64,000 nt of DNA, taken from the NCBI GenBank assembly GCA_037445375.1, contig JBBIKS010000005.1:1-64000 (forward strand). The letters are read 5' to 3'. The notes below the pieces were generated by a model. That model searched no databases and had not been told where the DNA came from. It worked only from the letters and a program-made list of their open reading frames with translations. Both the position numbers and the translations under genes were made by a program. Positions 49,576 through 59,125 of the stretch are shown here, one piece after another (within the stretch, counting starts at the first letter, position 1; each line of letters begins with the position of its first letter). The DNA is from DYHD01 sp037445375 (GTDB taxonomy: Bacteria > Nitrospirota > Thermodesulfovibrionia > Thermodesulfovibrionales > Dissulfurispiraceae).

Positions 49576-50757
49576 GTGAAGACAAACGAGATTAAAAAAA
49601 TACAAGAAGCTGCTACTGCCTATATAAGAGAAAAAAACTTTCATCTTACAGGAGATGAGGTTTATGAATCACTCAAATTAACTATTGAAGGAGCATTTGA
49701 TAAGTATAACAAAAAAGTCATATTTGACATTGAGAGCATGACTGTTATCGAGCTGACTGATAACGGAATGGAAAAAAGAAGTATAGATTGGATATTCAAC
49801 CATATTAATAAAAAAGCGTTTTTAATGAGCATGAATGAGCATTTAGAACGCTACGAGCGGGAAAAGGTATTCAATATGTTCAGAGTGTCTCAAGGTCAAA
49901 TCATTAAAGCTGAAGCTGTAGGGGAGACATTTCACTTAGGCAGCAGAAGCAATGATTTTTATCCGAGTTGGGGATATGCAGGCTCAGTAGCCGACTTTGG
50001 GTTAAAAAAAGGCATATATGTCGAAGGCGGCAAAGATGCCTTTATGAAGATACCGATAAAAGACTGGAAGTTATGGAATCTGGCGAAAGAGATTTACGAG
50101 CAGACGGGTTATTGCATGAGCATAAATCCACACAAGAAAAACTTGCGCCTCAAAAAGCAGCCCCTCGCGGTGATATTCAACATCAATGGAGCGGATGGCA
50201 TTATGCCGTCTGACGAGAGAATACAAGGCGAGGAATATGAAGGCAGAGAGTGGGAGGTAATACTTTATGACATTAACCAGACTTGTCGTGAGGAATTTCA
50301 ACTTTATGTTTCACGAAGGCAAATAGAGTTTTTATTGCAGTACTTAAGAATACATATTCCTGGCTTCAATAATTTCGTTAAAGTAAAAAAAGTGGCAAGA
50401 GAGCCGGGTGTTATGGCAAAGATTTTATTTGAAAAAGTGGATTCTTCGTTCAGACTCAGCAAATATAAAGACGCTCTCTATGCGCTTGCTGCAACGCTGA
50501 GGGGGGAAAGAATTGAATTTGTGCAAAAAAACGGCGATCTTGAAGCTTTCATCAGGTCGGCTTTGAATTATGAAGAAGGTTCACTAAAAATAAGCGCAGT
50601 CAACAAGACTGCTTTGGCAATAACCGACAAAAAAGGCAAGATCATCGGAGAAAAAGGAGTGAATGTTAAATTGGCCGGGATGTTGACCGACTATAAAATT
50701 ACAGTAGTATCGGTTGACGAATATATCAACGACGCGCGGGTTTTCGCTTCAGGATAA
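49576..50757 (+). CDS. protein with C-terminal NusA-like KH domains
   Basis: 393 residues. The N-terminal 260 are not recognised. From about 261 the pattern is NusA-like: IPGFNNFVKVKKVAREPGVMAK (KH1 entry; compare VREPG.RAKVAV), LRGERIEFV, then KISAVNKTALAITDKKGKII followed by GEKGVNVKLAGMLTDYKITV, matching KH2 'IGKxGQNVRLAxxLTGWKI'. Such tandem KH domains bind nascent RNA in transcription termination/antitermination. GTG start at 49576. It lies between oriV and the tra operon and could regulate operons that carry the hairpin leaders; this is a hypothesis. Confidence 0.6.
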   Translation: MKTNEIKKIQEAATAYIREKNFHLTGDEVYESLKLTIEGAFDKYNKKVIFDIESMTVIELTDNGMEKRSIDWIFNHINKKAFLMSMNEHLERYEREKVFNMFRVSQGQIIKAEAVGETFHLGSRSNDFYPSWGYAGSVADFGLKKGIYVEGGKDAFMKIPIKDWKLWNLAKEIYEQTGYCMSINPHKKNLRLKKQPLAVIFNINGADGIMPSDERIQGEEYEGREWEVILYDINQTCREEFQLYVSRRQIEFLLQYLRIHIPGFNNFVKVKKVAREPGVMAKILFEKVDSSFRLSKYKDALYALAATLRGERIEFVQKNGDLEAFIRSALNYEEGSLKISAVNKTALAITDKKGKIIGEKGVNVKLAGMLTDYKITVVSVDEYINDARVFASG

Positions 50758-50808
50758 ACAAATAATAATATCTATAAACAAAACTAAAAAACTTGTTGGA
50801 GGGAAAAG

Positions 50809-51123
50809 ATGTTTAAATTAGCGATGTTAATGGCTGTAATGGCGGCAGGTATGTTTTTCATCCCCAATATTGCCGATGCTACTTCAGGAGGCGGTTTAGG
50901 TGGTGAGTCTGCTGGCAAGGTAGTGGATGCTCTTAAAGAGTTTTCTACAAGTAATTGGGGTAAAGCATTGTTCTTCGCTTCGCTATTAGGTGGGGTAATC
51001 TGCATTTTATCAAGCAAATATAGGGCTTTCGGTTTAGTATCCCTGACATTCGGCGTTCTGCTTGGTGCTTATGGCGGTTTAGGCGAGGCAATTTGGGATT
51101 TAGTAAGCGGGATGTCGAAGTAA
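50809..51123 (+). CDS. traA: TraA/VirB2-like conjugative pilin
   Basis: 104 residues: signal peptide (MFKLAMLMAVMAAGMFFIPNIADA), then a small Gly/Ala-rich body with two hydrophobic helices (ALFFASLLGGVICIL and FGLVSLTFGVLLGAYGGLG), as in VirB2/TraA pilins. First gene of the tra operon, GGAGGG upstream of ATG. The pilin call rests on size, topology and position. Confidence 0.75.
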   Translation: MFKLAMLMAVMAAGMFFIPNIADATSGGGLGGESAGKVVDALKEFSTSNWGKALFFASLLGGVICILSSKYRAFGLVSLTFGVLLGAYGGLGEAIWDLVSGMSK

Positions 51124-51126
51124 CTG

Positions 51127-51384
51127 ATGGCATGGTCTCCACGTCACATAGATAAACCGTTAAGGTTTATATACGACCCCGAAGTATGGTTAGTATCATC
51201 ACCAGTTTTAGGTGCTTTAGTTTTTATCGGTGTTAATCAAGTCATATCGCTTATAGCTACTCTTATCTTTGGCTGGATTCTTCAGAAGATAGTTGACAAA
51301 AACAAGAAGGGGTATCTTTTACATATGCTCAATTATTATGGGCTTTGGAGGATATTCCCGCCATTAGGCAAGTATAGATTCTAA
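51127..51384 (+). CDS. traL: TraL, T4SS inner-membrane component (VirB3-like)
   Basis: 85 residues. RHIDKPLRFIYDPEVWLVSS matches the TraL start, with two hydrophobic helices and an ending YYGLWRIFPPLGKYR. It starts 3 bases after traA. Followed by a small hairpin (51383-51412) within the operon. Confidence 0.85.
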   Translation: MAWSPRHIDKPLRFIYDPEVWLVSSPVLGALVFIGVNQVISLIATLIFGWILQKIVDKNKKGYLLHMLNYYGLWRIFPPLGKYRF

Positions 51385-51412
51385 CCCCGTTTAATTATTA
51401 TCCAGCGGGGTT
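51383..51412 (+). terminator. intra-operon hairpin
   Basis: AACCCCG/CGGGGTT with a 16-base AT loop after traL and no T-run. It may reduce transcription or protect the abundant pilin mRNA upstream. Confidence 0.5.
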
Positions 51413-51450
51413 AGGTCTTACAACAAACTTTCAGGACAATACGGAGAATT

Positions 51451-52056
51451 ATGCCTTTTTTCTTAGATTATGCAAAAGACAGTAGATATTTGATCAAGAT
51501 ACTTACTTTTCTTATAGTTGTAGAAACTTTTGTAATTTTAGCTCTTGGCTTTCTCTCGATCAAGCCGAGGGTGATATACATTAATCCTTCCGCTGTGGTA
51601 GGGACTGCCCGGGTGGGCTATGTTCCTGATGAGGCAGCAATTTATTTCGGCATGTCTTTCATTTCATTTTTCGGGAATGTCAATCATCTATCAGCGTTAG
51701 AGCAATACAAAGTCTCCTATAACCTGATGTCTCCCAAGCTCCAGAGCGCAATGAAAGGGACGCTTGAGGCAGAGATAAAGGAGATAGAAAAATCAAATAT
51801 GTCCATTCAGACAATTCCTGTCAAAGCCGAAGTCAAAAACAGCAAAGACGACAACATTGTAATTGAAATTGAAGCGATCAGGGTATCGTATGTTTACGGA
51901 CAGGAGACTAAGAAAGACAAAATTTTATATACACTTAGCTGTCAAAAGACAGCGACAAGAAAATCTAACCCGTTTGGGCTGGAGGTGGTGTCATATGATA
52001 ATAAAGTTATTGCTGCTCTCAGCAGCAATGTTCATCCTGCTGCAACTGCAAGATAA
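51451..52056 (+). CDS. traE: TraE, T4SS assembly protein (VirB8-like)
   Basis: 201 residues with one N-terminal membrane helix (about 17-36) and a periplasmic domain; SIKPRVIYINPS and SPKLQSAM are typical of F-type TraE. Overlaps traK by 62 bases. Ends AATAR; the C-terminus past the overlap is polar. Confidence 0.85.
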   Translation: MPFFLDYAKDSRYLIKILTFLIVVETFVILALGFLSIKPRVIYINPSAVVGTARVGYVPDEAAIYFGMSFISFFGNVNHLSALEQYKVSYNLMSPKLQSAMKGTLEAEIKEIEKSNMSIQTIPVKAEVKNSKDDNIVIEIEAIRVSYVYGQETKKDKILYTLSCQKTATRKSNPFGLEVVSYDNKVIAALSSNVHPAATAR

Positions 52057-52651
52057 TGCAGATGCGAGGAGTGCTATATACACAGGCGTACCCATAGCCG
52101 TAAAGGTTGCATATCTGAACCCTACGGAAGTGAAATTTGAGGGTGACAGGATTGCTTCTATCATTATGGGATTACCTGCAGAAAGTATATCTTTGCAAAA
52201 CACTGCTGATTCAATATTCATACAGCCTCTCATTCCTGATATTTCAGGCGACTTATATGTAGTGACGACAAGCGGCAAGACGAAGGTTATAACGCTTGTT
52301 TCTTCGCCGCCGCAATTAAGGGATCGCACGGTCAAGATAGTGAGCGATGCGAGACACGCTGTGGAGCGGGTAGAAAGAGTCAACAAAATAGGGCTTACGC
52401 CTGCTGGTCTTATTAAGGCGATGATATTGGGCGAGGATTTAGATGGAGTAAGCATAAGGTCGTCTAAGCAAACGATTATTGAAACGCCTATAAAAATAAC
52501 ATCGCATACCGTATATGATGCTGTGTTTTTAAGGGGTTACATAGTTGACATTCCCCACGAGAACATAGACATAAAGGCAATCACGATGAGAGGCTTGATA
52601 GCAGGGGCTATTCATAACGGCAGGGCTTATTTTGTAGTTGAGGTTAAGTAA
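51995..52651 (+). CDS. traK: TraK, T4SS outer-membrane complex protein (VirB9-like)
   Basis: 218 residues: signal peptide (MIIKLLLLSAAMFILLQLQ), then a beta-rich periplasmic domain (SGDLYVVTTSGKTKVITLVS) in keeping with TraK. ATG 51995 follows GGAGGTGGT and lies inside traE; the ORF to 51863 is a frame extension. Its stop overlaps traB by one base (TAATG). Confidence 0.8.
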   Translation: MIIKLLLLSAAMFILLQLQDNADARSAIYTGVPIAVKVAYLNPTEVKFEGDRIASIIMGLPAESISLQNTADSIFIQPLIPDISGDLYVVTTSGKTKVITLVSSPPQLRDRTVKIVSDARHAVERVERVNKIGLTPAGLIKAMILGEDLDGVSIRSSKQTIIETPIKITSHTVYDAVFLRGYIVDIPHENIDIKAITMRGLIAGAIHNGRAYFVVEVK

Positions 52652-53865
52652 TGATCGACAAAGAAAAAATCTCGGAATTAATCTCAAAGCACAAAACGAA
52701 GCTGATAGCCTTAGTTGTAATAGGAGCGATTCTTTACGGCTTTTTCGGGGGCAAAATCACTCAGTCGCCGACAGACAAAGGCGATTCTGCCAAAGGGCAG
52801 GGCAATGTAACTACTGAGGAGCGACTTAAAGGAGAGTTAGAGGCTCTGAAGAAGACCATTGAGGAGATGAAGAAAGGTAGTCCTTCTGAACAGGGAAAGC
52901 CTGAAGACATTAAGAAGGCTGAAGCGTCAAAAGAGGCGCAGCCGCCAATCGAAGAAAAAAAGCCCGACTCCCTCAAGGAGCTTGAGGAGGCATTAGGCAA
53001 GAAAGGGAAAGACAGCAAAAAGCTTGAACCTATGCCGCAAGCAAAAGACGGCAGGGGAGCGTTGCCTGCAGGAGCACCCGGTATTACTCCTTTTGCTTTT
53101 GAACCGCCTCGGCTAATAAAGATAGATATTCCGGTTGATCCTGAGCCGGAAAAAAAAACAGCGGAAGTAAGCAGTATAGGTGATAATGATATCTTTTTAC
53201 CTGCTGGTTCTTTTGCCTCATTTTCCCTTACATCCGGCGCTTATGCACCTGAGACGGGTGAACAGATGCCTGTATCTGCGGTAATAAATAAAGCGTTTGT
53301 AGGACCAAACAAGTCTTCTATTCCATTGAGGGGCTGCCTGATCTTGGGCAAGGCGCGTGGCAACACGGGTTATAAGAGTGCCGAGATCAAGCCTGTAAGA
53401 ATTGCGTGCGTATGGCCTAACGGTCAATCATTTGAAACCGATATATCCGGTTATATTACGGACATGAATGGAGATTTTGGACTTAAAGGCAAAGTAATAA
53501 GGCATTCCGGGACATTTTTCAGCACCGTGGGTATCACTTCGTTCTTATCAGGTTTTTCGGCGGGTTTAGCAAGGGCGCAAGAACAGCAGTCAGTTGGAGG
53601 AACCGATCATGCACAAGTGGCAACAAACATAATAGGTTCTGCGGCTCAGTATGGACTTGCAAGAGGAGTGCTTGATTTTTCTTCTTCGGCGAAACAGTTT
53701 TTCGGCAAGCAGTTGGACGGTTTAATACCAGCGGTGGAAGTGCCAGCCGGGGCTAAAGGGTATGTATTTATAACATCGGGCGTGAAAATAACGGGGGGTA
53801 AAAATAATGTGTCTAACGCCAAAAATCTTTATTACGATCCTTACAATCTCACTTCTGCTAAGTAG
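52651..53865 (+). CDS. traB: TraB, T4SS channel protein (VirB10-like)
   Basis: 404 residues: N-terminal membrane helix (about 17-34), a coiled-coil and Pro-rich periplasmic stalk (50-150), then the VirB10 beta-barrel domain: LPAGSFASFSLTSGAYAPE, IPLRGCLILGKARGN, RIACVWPNGQSFE, KGYVFITSGVKI. The alpha-helical antenna probably lies at FLSGFSAGLARAQ. It spans both membranes and transduces ATPase energy. Confidence 0.88.
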   Translation: MIDKEKISELISKHKTKLIALVVIGAILYGFFGGKITQSPTDKGDSAKGQGNVTTEERLKGELEALKKTIEEMKKGSPSEQGKPEDIKKAEASKEAQPPIEEKKPDSLKELEEALGKKGKDSKKLEPMPQAKDGRGALPAGAPGITPFAFEPPRLIKIDIPVDPEPEKKTAEVSSIGDNDIFLPAGSFASFSLTSGAYAPETGEQMPVSAVINKAFVGPNKSSIPLRGCLILGKARGNTGYKSAEIKPVRIACVWPNGQSFETDISGYITDMNGDFGLKGKVIRHSGTFFSTVGITSFLSGFSAGLARAQEQQSVGGTDHAQVATNIIGSAAQYGLARGVLDFSSSAKQFFGKQLDGLIPAVEVPAGAKGYVFITSGVKITGGKNNVSNAKNLYYDPYNLTSAK

Positions 53866-54295
53866 TTGCTCGTCTCATCATATCCGACAAGGAGAGGGTG
53901 ATACTCCGGAGCATATATACAATACGGCTCTTGACTCAGCGGCGAAACTAAACGGCAAGGTTTCTACACTGCCGGGGGCTGACAGGTCTGATTTGCCCTA
54001 TGTGCCTATAATCAAGCCGTCAGAAATAGCGCGCATCTGGATATACGACCATATAACGCCGAGCAACGATCTTGTAGTAGGTCACTGGATATTTATCAAG
54101 ATGAGGGCTGAGAGGTGGTATATCGAGGACGACAACGAAAAGCCGACCAAAACATTCACGAAGATACCGCTACCGCCTGATAGTGGAGAGCGCGGGGAGG
54201 TTCAGCAAACGCGTCTGCCACAACAGACATTACAGAGAAGCGGTGCTGCAAATGTGCCATTATCGCAGGCAGATACAACGGTAGGCATTAAATAG
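53807..54295 (+). CDS. traV: TraV-like outer-membrane lipoprotein (VirB7-like)
   Basis: 162 residues: lipobox LLLSSC (Cys near 21), then a short domain with ARIWIYDHITPSNDLVVGHWIFI, the TraV hallmark region (xRIWIxPWxD). Ends in a polar Gln/Pro tail. Overlaps traB by 59 bases. Confidence 0.75.
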   Translation: MCLTPKIFITILTISLLLSSCSSHHIRQGEGDTPEHIYNTALDSAAKLNGKVSTLPGADRSDLPYVPIIKPSEIARIWIYDHITPSNDLVVGHWIFIKMRAERWYIEDDNEKPTKTFTKIPLPPDSGERGEVQQTRLPQQTLQRSGAANVPLSQADTTVGIK

Positions 54296-54313
54296 GGAGG
54301 GCGGACAAGGATT

Positions 54314-56809
54314 ATGCTGCTTAAAATGCTTGAGGGTTTATTTGACAAGCCGTTTGTCACTGACTTGATGTATCCGTTACTACATGAAGACGGAGTTTTT
54401 TTACTGTCTGATGGCTCGTTAGGGCTGGCATGGGAGATCGAGGGAATTAACTCAGACGGCAAGAGTGCTGAGGAGTTCGGGAGGATATCGGCGACCTTTG
54501 CGAACTTTCTGAAGGTTTTACCGGAGGACATACCCTGTCAGCTTATAGCTCTTACTCGGCGGGGGCTTGCAGATGAGGAGTTAGCTGTTTATAGCAATGG
54601 AGACATGGGCAACGGCTATATACGCGACTATATGCACAGAAAAAGCATCTGGCATGAGCATGGCAAGAGAAAGGGGTTTGCAAGCGAAGGGAGCGTTTTC
54701 TATCCACGGACAATTAAGACATATTTTACAGTCAAGCAATTTTCTCTCTCACCCGGCAAGCTATATTCAGAAGAAAGCTATGCAAAAACGCTTGAGAAGC
54801 TCAAGAGCATAGAACTCATAGTGGACGCATCGTTGTCGGCTGGCGGAATAGGGCATAGGCTTATTGGCGCTGATGAGCTAATTGAGATAATGTATCGGTT
54901 TTTAAATCCTAACAGGTCATTGAATATTCCCCCTCAGAGGTGGACTGGCGACGATTTAAGACGATATATGGTGTTCAATTCTCCGATGGCTCAAGAAGAC
55001 GGCTGGATATTTGACGGGATGAAATACAATGTACTAAGTTTTGCAAGCAATCCTGCTCTACCTCAAGAAGACGGTTTTCAAACTTTCCCGAACATACTTT
55101 TCAAGGAGAAAAGCAACGGTGCAAGTTTTTTCGATTATGCGCCGGTTATGCTGTTTACTATGAATTTTCATCAACCTTTGCAAGCTGCACTTAAGCGGAG
55201 TTTAGATGTCAAAAGGACATTTGCGTTTCTGCACAAGTTCAACTTTTTAGGCGATGTCTCTATTGACAAAGAGATTGCCTCAAATGAGACAAAGACATTA
55301 CTGACCGAGATGTATGGAGGCGAGAAAGTCTTCAAAGTCAGCTATCATTTATGCGTACCGACAACCGTTGAGGAATCGAAATTCTTCAGTTCTCAAGTGG
55401 AAGGGCATATAAACATAACTACTGGCTGCAATGCCTTCAGGGAAGACCTTATTGCGCCTGCAATGTTGATGAGAAGCCTGCCGTTTGGATACGACCACAA
55501 AGTCATTGATGAAGAAAGGTTAATAAGGAGGGGGATAATTGCAACGGCTTCGATACTTGCCGATGTAGCCCCTATTTACAGGTCAGGCAGAGGCAAGAAG
55601 ACCAATGTTGCGATAGGCTATTACAATAGGCGGGGCGAGGGCGTATGGCTCGATTTGTTTGACAAGTCAACGGCTATTACTGCTCCGCATTGTCTTGTAA
55701 CGGGCGCAACCGGCGCTGGCAAGTCGGTTACGATGTGTGACTTTGTTCATCAGGCGCTTCGACAGCCTTCGACCGTCATTATAATTGACAAAGGAGAAAG
55801 CTATAAGAGGGCTTGTTATCTTTATGGCGGGCAGTATTTGAAGTTTGAGGGCGAGCCTGACTTCATACTTAATCCTTTCAAAGGCGATTTTACGGATGAC
55901 CACAGGGCTTTTCTATCATCTCTGATTGCTGCTATGGCTTCAGGTGGGAATGAAGTCATAACACGCGAAGAAGTCTCCTTTATATCGGAAGCGGTTCTTG
56001 AGCTGACAGGGTTAGATGATGACAGTCGTGATCTTAGCAATCTTGTTCGTATTTTAAAGTCCTACAACAATTCTCTCAGTGATTCAGTAGCAAGAAAGCT
56101 GTTTCCTTTTCATGGCTCCGGGCAGTATGCAAGATTTCTCGAAGGCGGCAAACCTCATTTGCAGTTTTCAAACAATTTTACCGTCTGTGAGTTAGGGGAT
56201 GTTGAAATATACAAGGACTTGCAGGCGGTTATTGTATTTTTGCTGATTTTCTATATCACCGAGTATGTCAAGCACATTCCGGGAAGGAAGTATCTGATAA
56301 TAGACGAGGCTTGGGCGCTTTTCAGAAACGATGTAGCGGTTGATTTCTTGGTTAAGGCGACAAAAACCTTCAGGAAATACGGCTGTTCCGTGATATTTGT
56401 CACTCAGCAGTTAGATGACTTCATGGTGATTGCACGGGCTATGAATATGAAGGATAACTGCCCCAACAAGATACTTTTGTATCAGGAGGGCGATGTAGTT
56501 ATTAAGAACGCCGGGCAGCTCGATCTAAGTCAAGGAATGCTGGATATCTATAAATCGGTAAAGAAATCGCCAAAGTATGCTGAGGCGCTGATTGCAACGC
56601 AAGGGTGGGTATCGGTGGGCAGGGTCACTCTTGATCCGGATAGCTATTGGGTAGTGACGACATCTGAGCCGGACAAGGCATATCTCAATGAGTTGCTTAA
56701 GCAAGGCATGACGCTCAAGCAGGCGATAAAGTATGCAGCCGAAAATAACCCTTATGGCGTAACAGCGGATACTCAGCCGTCTAACAACAACCAAGGCCTA
56801 AATCGTTGA
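54314..56809 (+). CDS. traC: TraC, conjugative T4SS ATPase (VirB4-like)
   Basis: 831 residues. F-type TraC start (DKPFVTDLMYPLLHEDGVFLL), HINITTGCNAF in the middle, Walker A GATGAGKS (about 463-470), DKGESYKR, Walker B YLIIDEAW (near 662) and the VTQQLDD motif. It drives pilus assembly and substrate transfer. Normal length. A 70-base gap separates it from the following pilus operon. The usual traW, traU, traN, trbC, traF, traH and traG do not follow here. Confidence 0.93.
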   Translation: MLLKMLEGLFDKPFVTDLMYPLLHEDGVFLLSDGSLGLAWEIEGINSDGKSAEEFGRISATFANFLKVLPEDIPCQLIALTRRGLADEELAVYSNGDMGNGYIRDYMHRKSIWHEHGKRKGFASEGSVFYPRTIKTYFTVKQFSLSPGKLYSEESYAKTLEKLKSIELIVDASLSAGGIGHRLIGADELIEIMYRFLNPNRSLNIPPQRWTGDDLRRYMVFNSPMAQEDGWIFDGMKYNVLSFASNPALPQEDGFQTFPNILFKEKSNGASFFDYAPVMLFTMNFHQPLQAALKRSLDVKRTFAFLHKFNFLGDVSIDKEIASNETKTLLTEMYGGEKVFKVSYHLCVPTTVEESKFFSSQVEGHINITTGCNAFREDLIAPAMLMRSLPFGYDHKVIDEERLIRRGIIATASILADVAPIYRSGRGKKTNVAIGYYNRRGEGVWLDLFDKSTAITAPHCLVTGATGAGKSVTMCDFVHQALRQPSTVIIIDKGESYKRACYLYGGQYLKFEGEPDFILNPFKGDFTDDHRAFLSSLIAAMASGGNEVITREEVSFISEAVLELTGLDDDSRDLSNLVRILKSYNNSLSDSVARKLFPFHGSGQYARFLEGGKPHLQFSNNFTVCELGDVEIYKDLQAVIVFLLIFYITEYVKHIPGRKYLIIDEAWALFRNDVAVDFLVKATKTFRKYGCSVIFVTQQLDDFMVIARAMNMKDNCPNKILLYQEGDVVIKNAGQLDLSQGMLDIYKSVKKSPKYAEALIATQGWVSVGRVTLDPDSYWVVTTSEPDKAYLNELLKQGMTLKQAIKYAAENNPYGVTADTQPSNNNQGLNR

Positions 56810-56879
56810 AGCGTCAAAGTAGAAAGCTAACTAATATTACATTATTACATAGATTCACGAAGTAAGAGGGAGGGCGTAA

Positions 56880-57614
56880 GTGCGGTTATTGCTTATCAAG
56901 CGATGTTTAATCCTGTTGGTGTTGACAATTTTTATATTTGGGCTTACTGGTTGTACGTCTATTATGTCTTTTTTGCGCGGCGTGGAGACCTATTTTGCCT
57001 CATCTTTGGATGACGATAGTAAAGACTTTGATGCCGAGATGTTCAGGGAGATACGCGGTAGCGAGGTGAGAAAAGGCGAGAGAGCGGCGCAGGCAAGAGG
57101 CTATGGATGGGTTCCGCCAGTGGTGCAGAAGGTAAAAGTTCCTGCGATGATACGCGGGGGCGTATTTATTCCGGCGCATGAAACTTATGTAATAGTGACA
57201 GATGGAGCGTTTGTCACTGATGATGCGAAGAATGTCAGAAGGAAATATAGACTACCTGCAGAAGCAGAGATAGTGTCCCCTTTGAAGGGCGATGATGTAG
57301 TGATGGCTGTTTACCGGCTGGATAGGATGTATAACCAATCGAAAGTTGTGGAGTTGACCAAGATATCTTTTCTGCTTGACGGCGTAGCTATAGATTATAT
57401 TCTTTCCTTACACAATGACGAGATCGCAAAGGTTGGAGACTATTTATGCTCATTCAGTAGGGAAAAAGGCGATGATCAGGTAGTTGCTTATGTGTCGGAA
57501 GGCGGGTTAAAGCAGATTAAACTTTTTAAAGTAGGCAAAGGGCAAATGTTGGTATTAGGCAATGGCTATGTGCTGGCGCCTGTTTTTGATAGGAAAAAAG
57601 GAGGCATATCTTGA
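56880..57614 (+). CDS. lipoprotein of the type IVb pilus operon
   Basis: 244 residues: signal peptide with lipobox GLTGC (Cys near 25), then a soluble beta-rich domain (MIRGGVFIPAHETYVIVTDGAF, PLKGDDVVMAVYRLDR). First gene of the pilus operon and coupled to the secretin (TTGA overlap), where PilL/TcpQ-like secretin partners sit in relatives. GTG start at 56880 after GAGGGAGGG. No direct family match. Confidence 0.65.
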   Translation: MRLLLIKRCLILLVLTIFIFGLTGCTSIMSFLRGVETYFASSLDDDSKDFDAEMFREIRGSEVRKGERAAQARGYGWVPPVVQKVKVPAMIRGGVFIPAHETYVIVTDGAFVTDDAKNVRRKYRLPAEAEIVSPLKGDDVVMAVYRLDRMYNQSKVVELTKISFLLDGVAIDYILSLHNDEIAKVGDYLCSFSREKGDDQVVAYVSEGGLKQIKLFKVGKGQMLVLGNGYVLAPVFDRKKGGIS

Positions 57615-59125
57615 GATATTTATTAGGTTTGGTGCTTATGTGTTGTTTTATTCTTAGCAATTCCGCTGTCTTGTTTGCAGAGGATTTTGCAGAGGATACG
57701 GATTTAGGGATGCAGCTTGATAAGTTCATGATGCTTGACAGGGATCGTAAGGGTGGGATGCAGCAGTTATTTATCGACCCTGACAACATGACTGCTCAAA
57801 TAAATCTGAACTTCAAAGGCGTTCCGATAGAAGATGCGCTGACTGTGTTGAGCAGACAGGCGAACATGAACATAACATTAGACAAGAATGTTAATACAAG
57901 GCTATCTGTGTCGGTAGTTTATTCGGGCAATTCTGCTGAGAGCGCCTTAAAAAACATTATAGGCGGCATGGACTTAACATTCAAAAAAACGCCTGACGGG
58001 TATATAGTCACTCCATGGCAGGAAAGTTACATAAGCATTAATAAGGTTTACGAGTATATAGGCGTTGGTGGAGGCGTAGGGTCTGCACAACCGATGATGG
58101 GCGGGGGAGCGTTAAACAATCCCGCTATGCAGCAAAGCGGCTTTCCCGGCATTCCTTCTGCTCCTGCTCCGTCTATGCCGATGGCTGGCTCTCAGTCAAC
58201 GGGATCGCAGCAAGTAAGCATTACTGATTTTGGCGGATATATGGGTTCAGTGATGACCTTAATTCGGTCTGTGATGTCAAGAGAAGGTGTGATCACATAT
58301 ATGCCGAGCGGCTTTATTTATGTCAAAGATTATCCTTCGAGGATTAAGGCTGTAGAGGAAATCTTCAATTTTGACAACGCAAAAAGAGAGGAAGTGCACG
58401 TCAAGATTAACATAATAAGGCTTGACTACAAAAAGGAATATGAAACAGGCATAAGCTGGAGTAAGGTGTTTGAAGGCTTTAAAGTAGGCTCTCCTTGGAG
58501 AGGCAATGTAGAAGGCAATTTCTTGTCGAATCTTAAGGATGCTCCTGATGTGTTTACATTTGGACTTAAAAACATCAACATGAATTTTGACGGCGTATTG
58601 AAAGCCCTCGGCAAGTACGGCGATGTAAAGATGGTTCATTCATGGGAGACTAAGGCATTAGCGGGTTCAGTGCTTCCTTTCAATTTGACGCAGTTAGTAT
58701 GGTATTCAACCGGCTCTACAGTTCAGGTCATTGGCGATCAGACGATAACGACTCCACAGATTGCCAACACATCCGTAGGGCTGTCATTGCTGTTGAATCC
58801 TACCAAGTATGACGAAGGCAAGTATCTCCTGAATACATCCGTGAAGATGTCTAACATTGTTAGCTACCAGACTATTAAAGACTTGTCGTTCCCGAACATT
58901 GAGGACAACTCGGTGTCAGTGCCGATCAAGATGATGCCGGGCGAAAGGATTGTCATATCCGGATTTAAAATAAAAAGCTCAACAAAAGACACTGTTGGCA
59001 TTCCGGTTCTATCAAGTCTGCCTATATTAGGGCATTTATTTGGCTACAAGGCAGGGGATAACAGAACATCGGAAATAGCGGTAATTATATCTTTAAATAA
59101 CATAAGAGGCGAGGATTCCATATAG
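57611..59125 (+). CDS. PilN-like type IVb pilus secretin
   Basis: 504 residues: signal peptide, an N-terminal STN/N0-like domain (NLNFKGVPIEDALTVLSRQA, NMNITLDKNV), a Gly/Pro/Met-rich linker (160-200), an N1-like domain, and the secretin core ending LPILGHLFGYKAGDNRTSEIAVIISL. It forms the outer-membrane gate for the pilus. TTG start 57611 with AAAGGAGG upstream. Resembles R64 PilN/BfpB more than T2SS GspD in length and order. Confidence 0.88.
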   Translation: MRYLLGLVLMCCFILSNSAVLFAEDFAEDTDLGMQLDKFMMLDRDRKGGMQQLFIDPDNMTAQINLNFKGVPIEDALTVLSRQANMNITLDKNVNTRLSVSVVYSGNSAESALKNIIGGMDLTFKKTPDGYIVTPWQESYISINKVYEYIGVGGGVGSAQPMMGGGALNNPAMQQSGFPGIPSAPAPSMPMAGSQSTGSQQVSITDFGGYMGSVMTLIRSVMSREGVITYMPSGFIYVKDYPSRIKAVEEIFNFDNAKREEVHVKINIIRLDYKKEYETGISWSKVFEGFKVGSPWRGNVEGNFLSNLKDAPDVFTFGLKNINMNFDGVLKALGKYGDVKMVHSWETKALAGSVLPFNLTQLVWYSTGSTVQVIGDQTITTPQIANTSVGLSLLLNPTKYDEGKYLLNTSVKMSNIVSYQTIKDLSFPNIEDNSVSVPIKMMPGERIVISGFKIKSSTKDTVGIPVLSSLPILGHLFGYKAGDNRTSEIAVIISLNNIRGEDSI

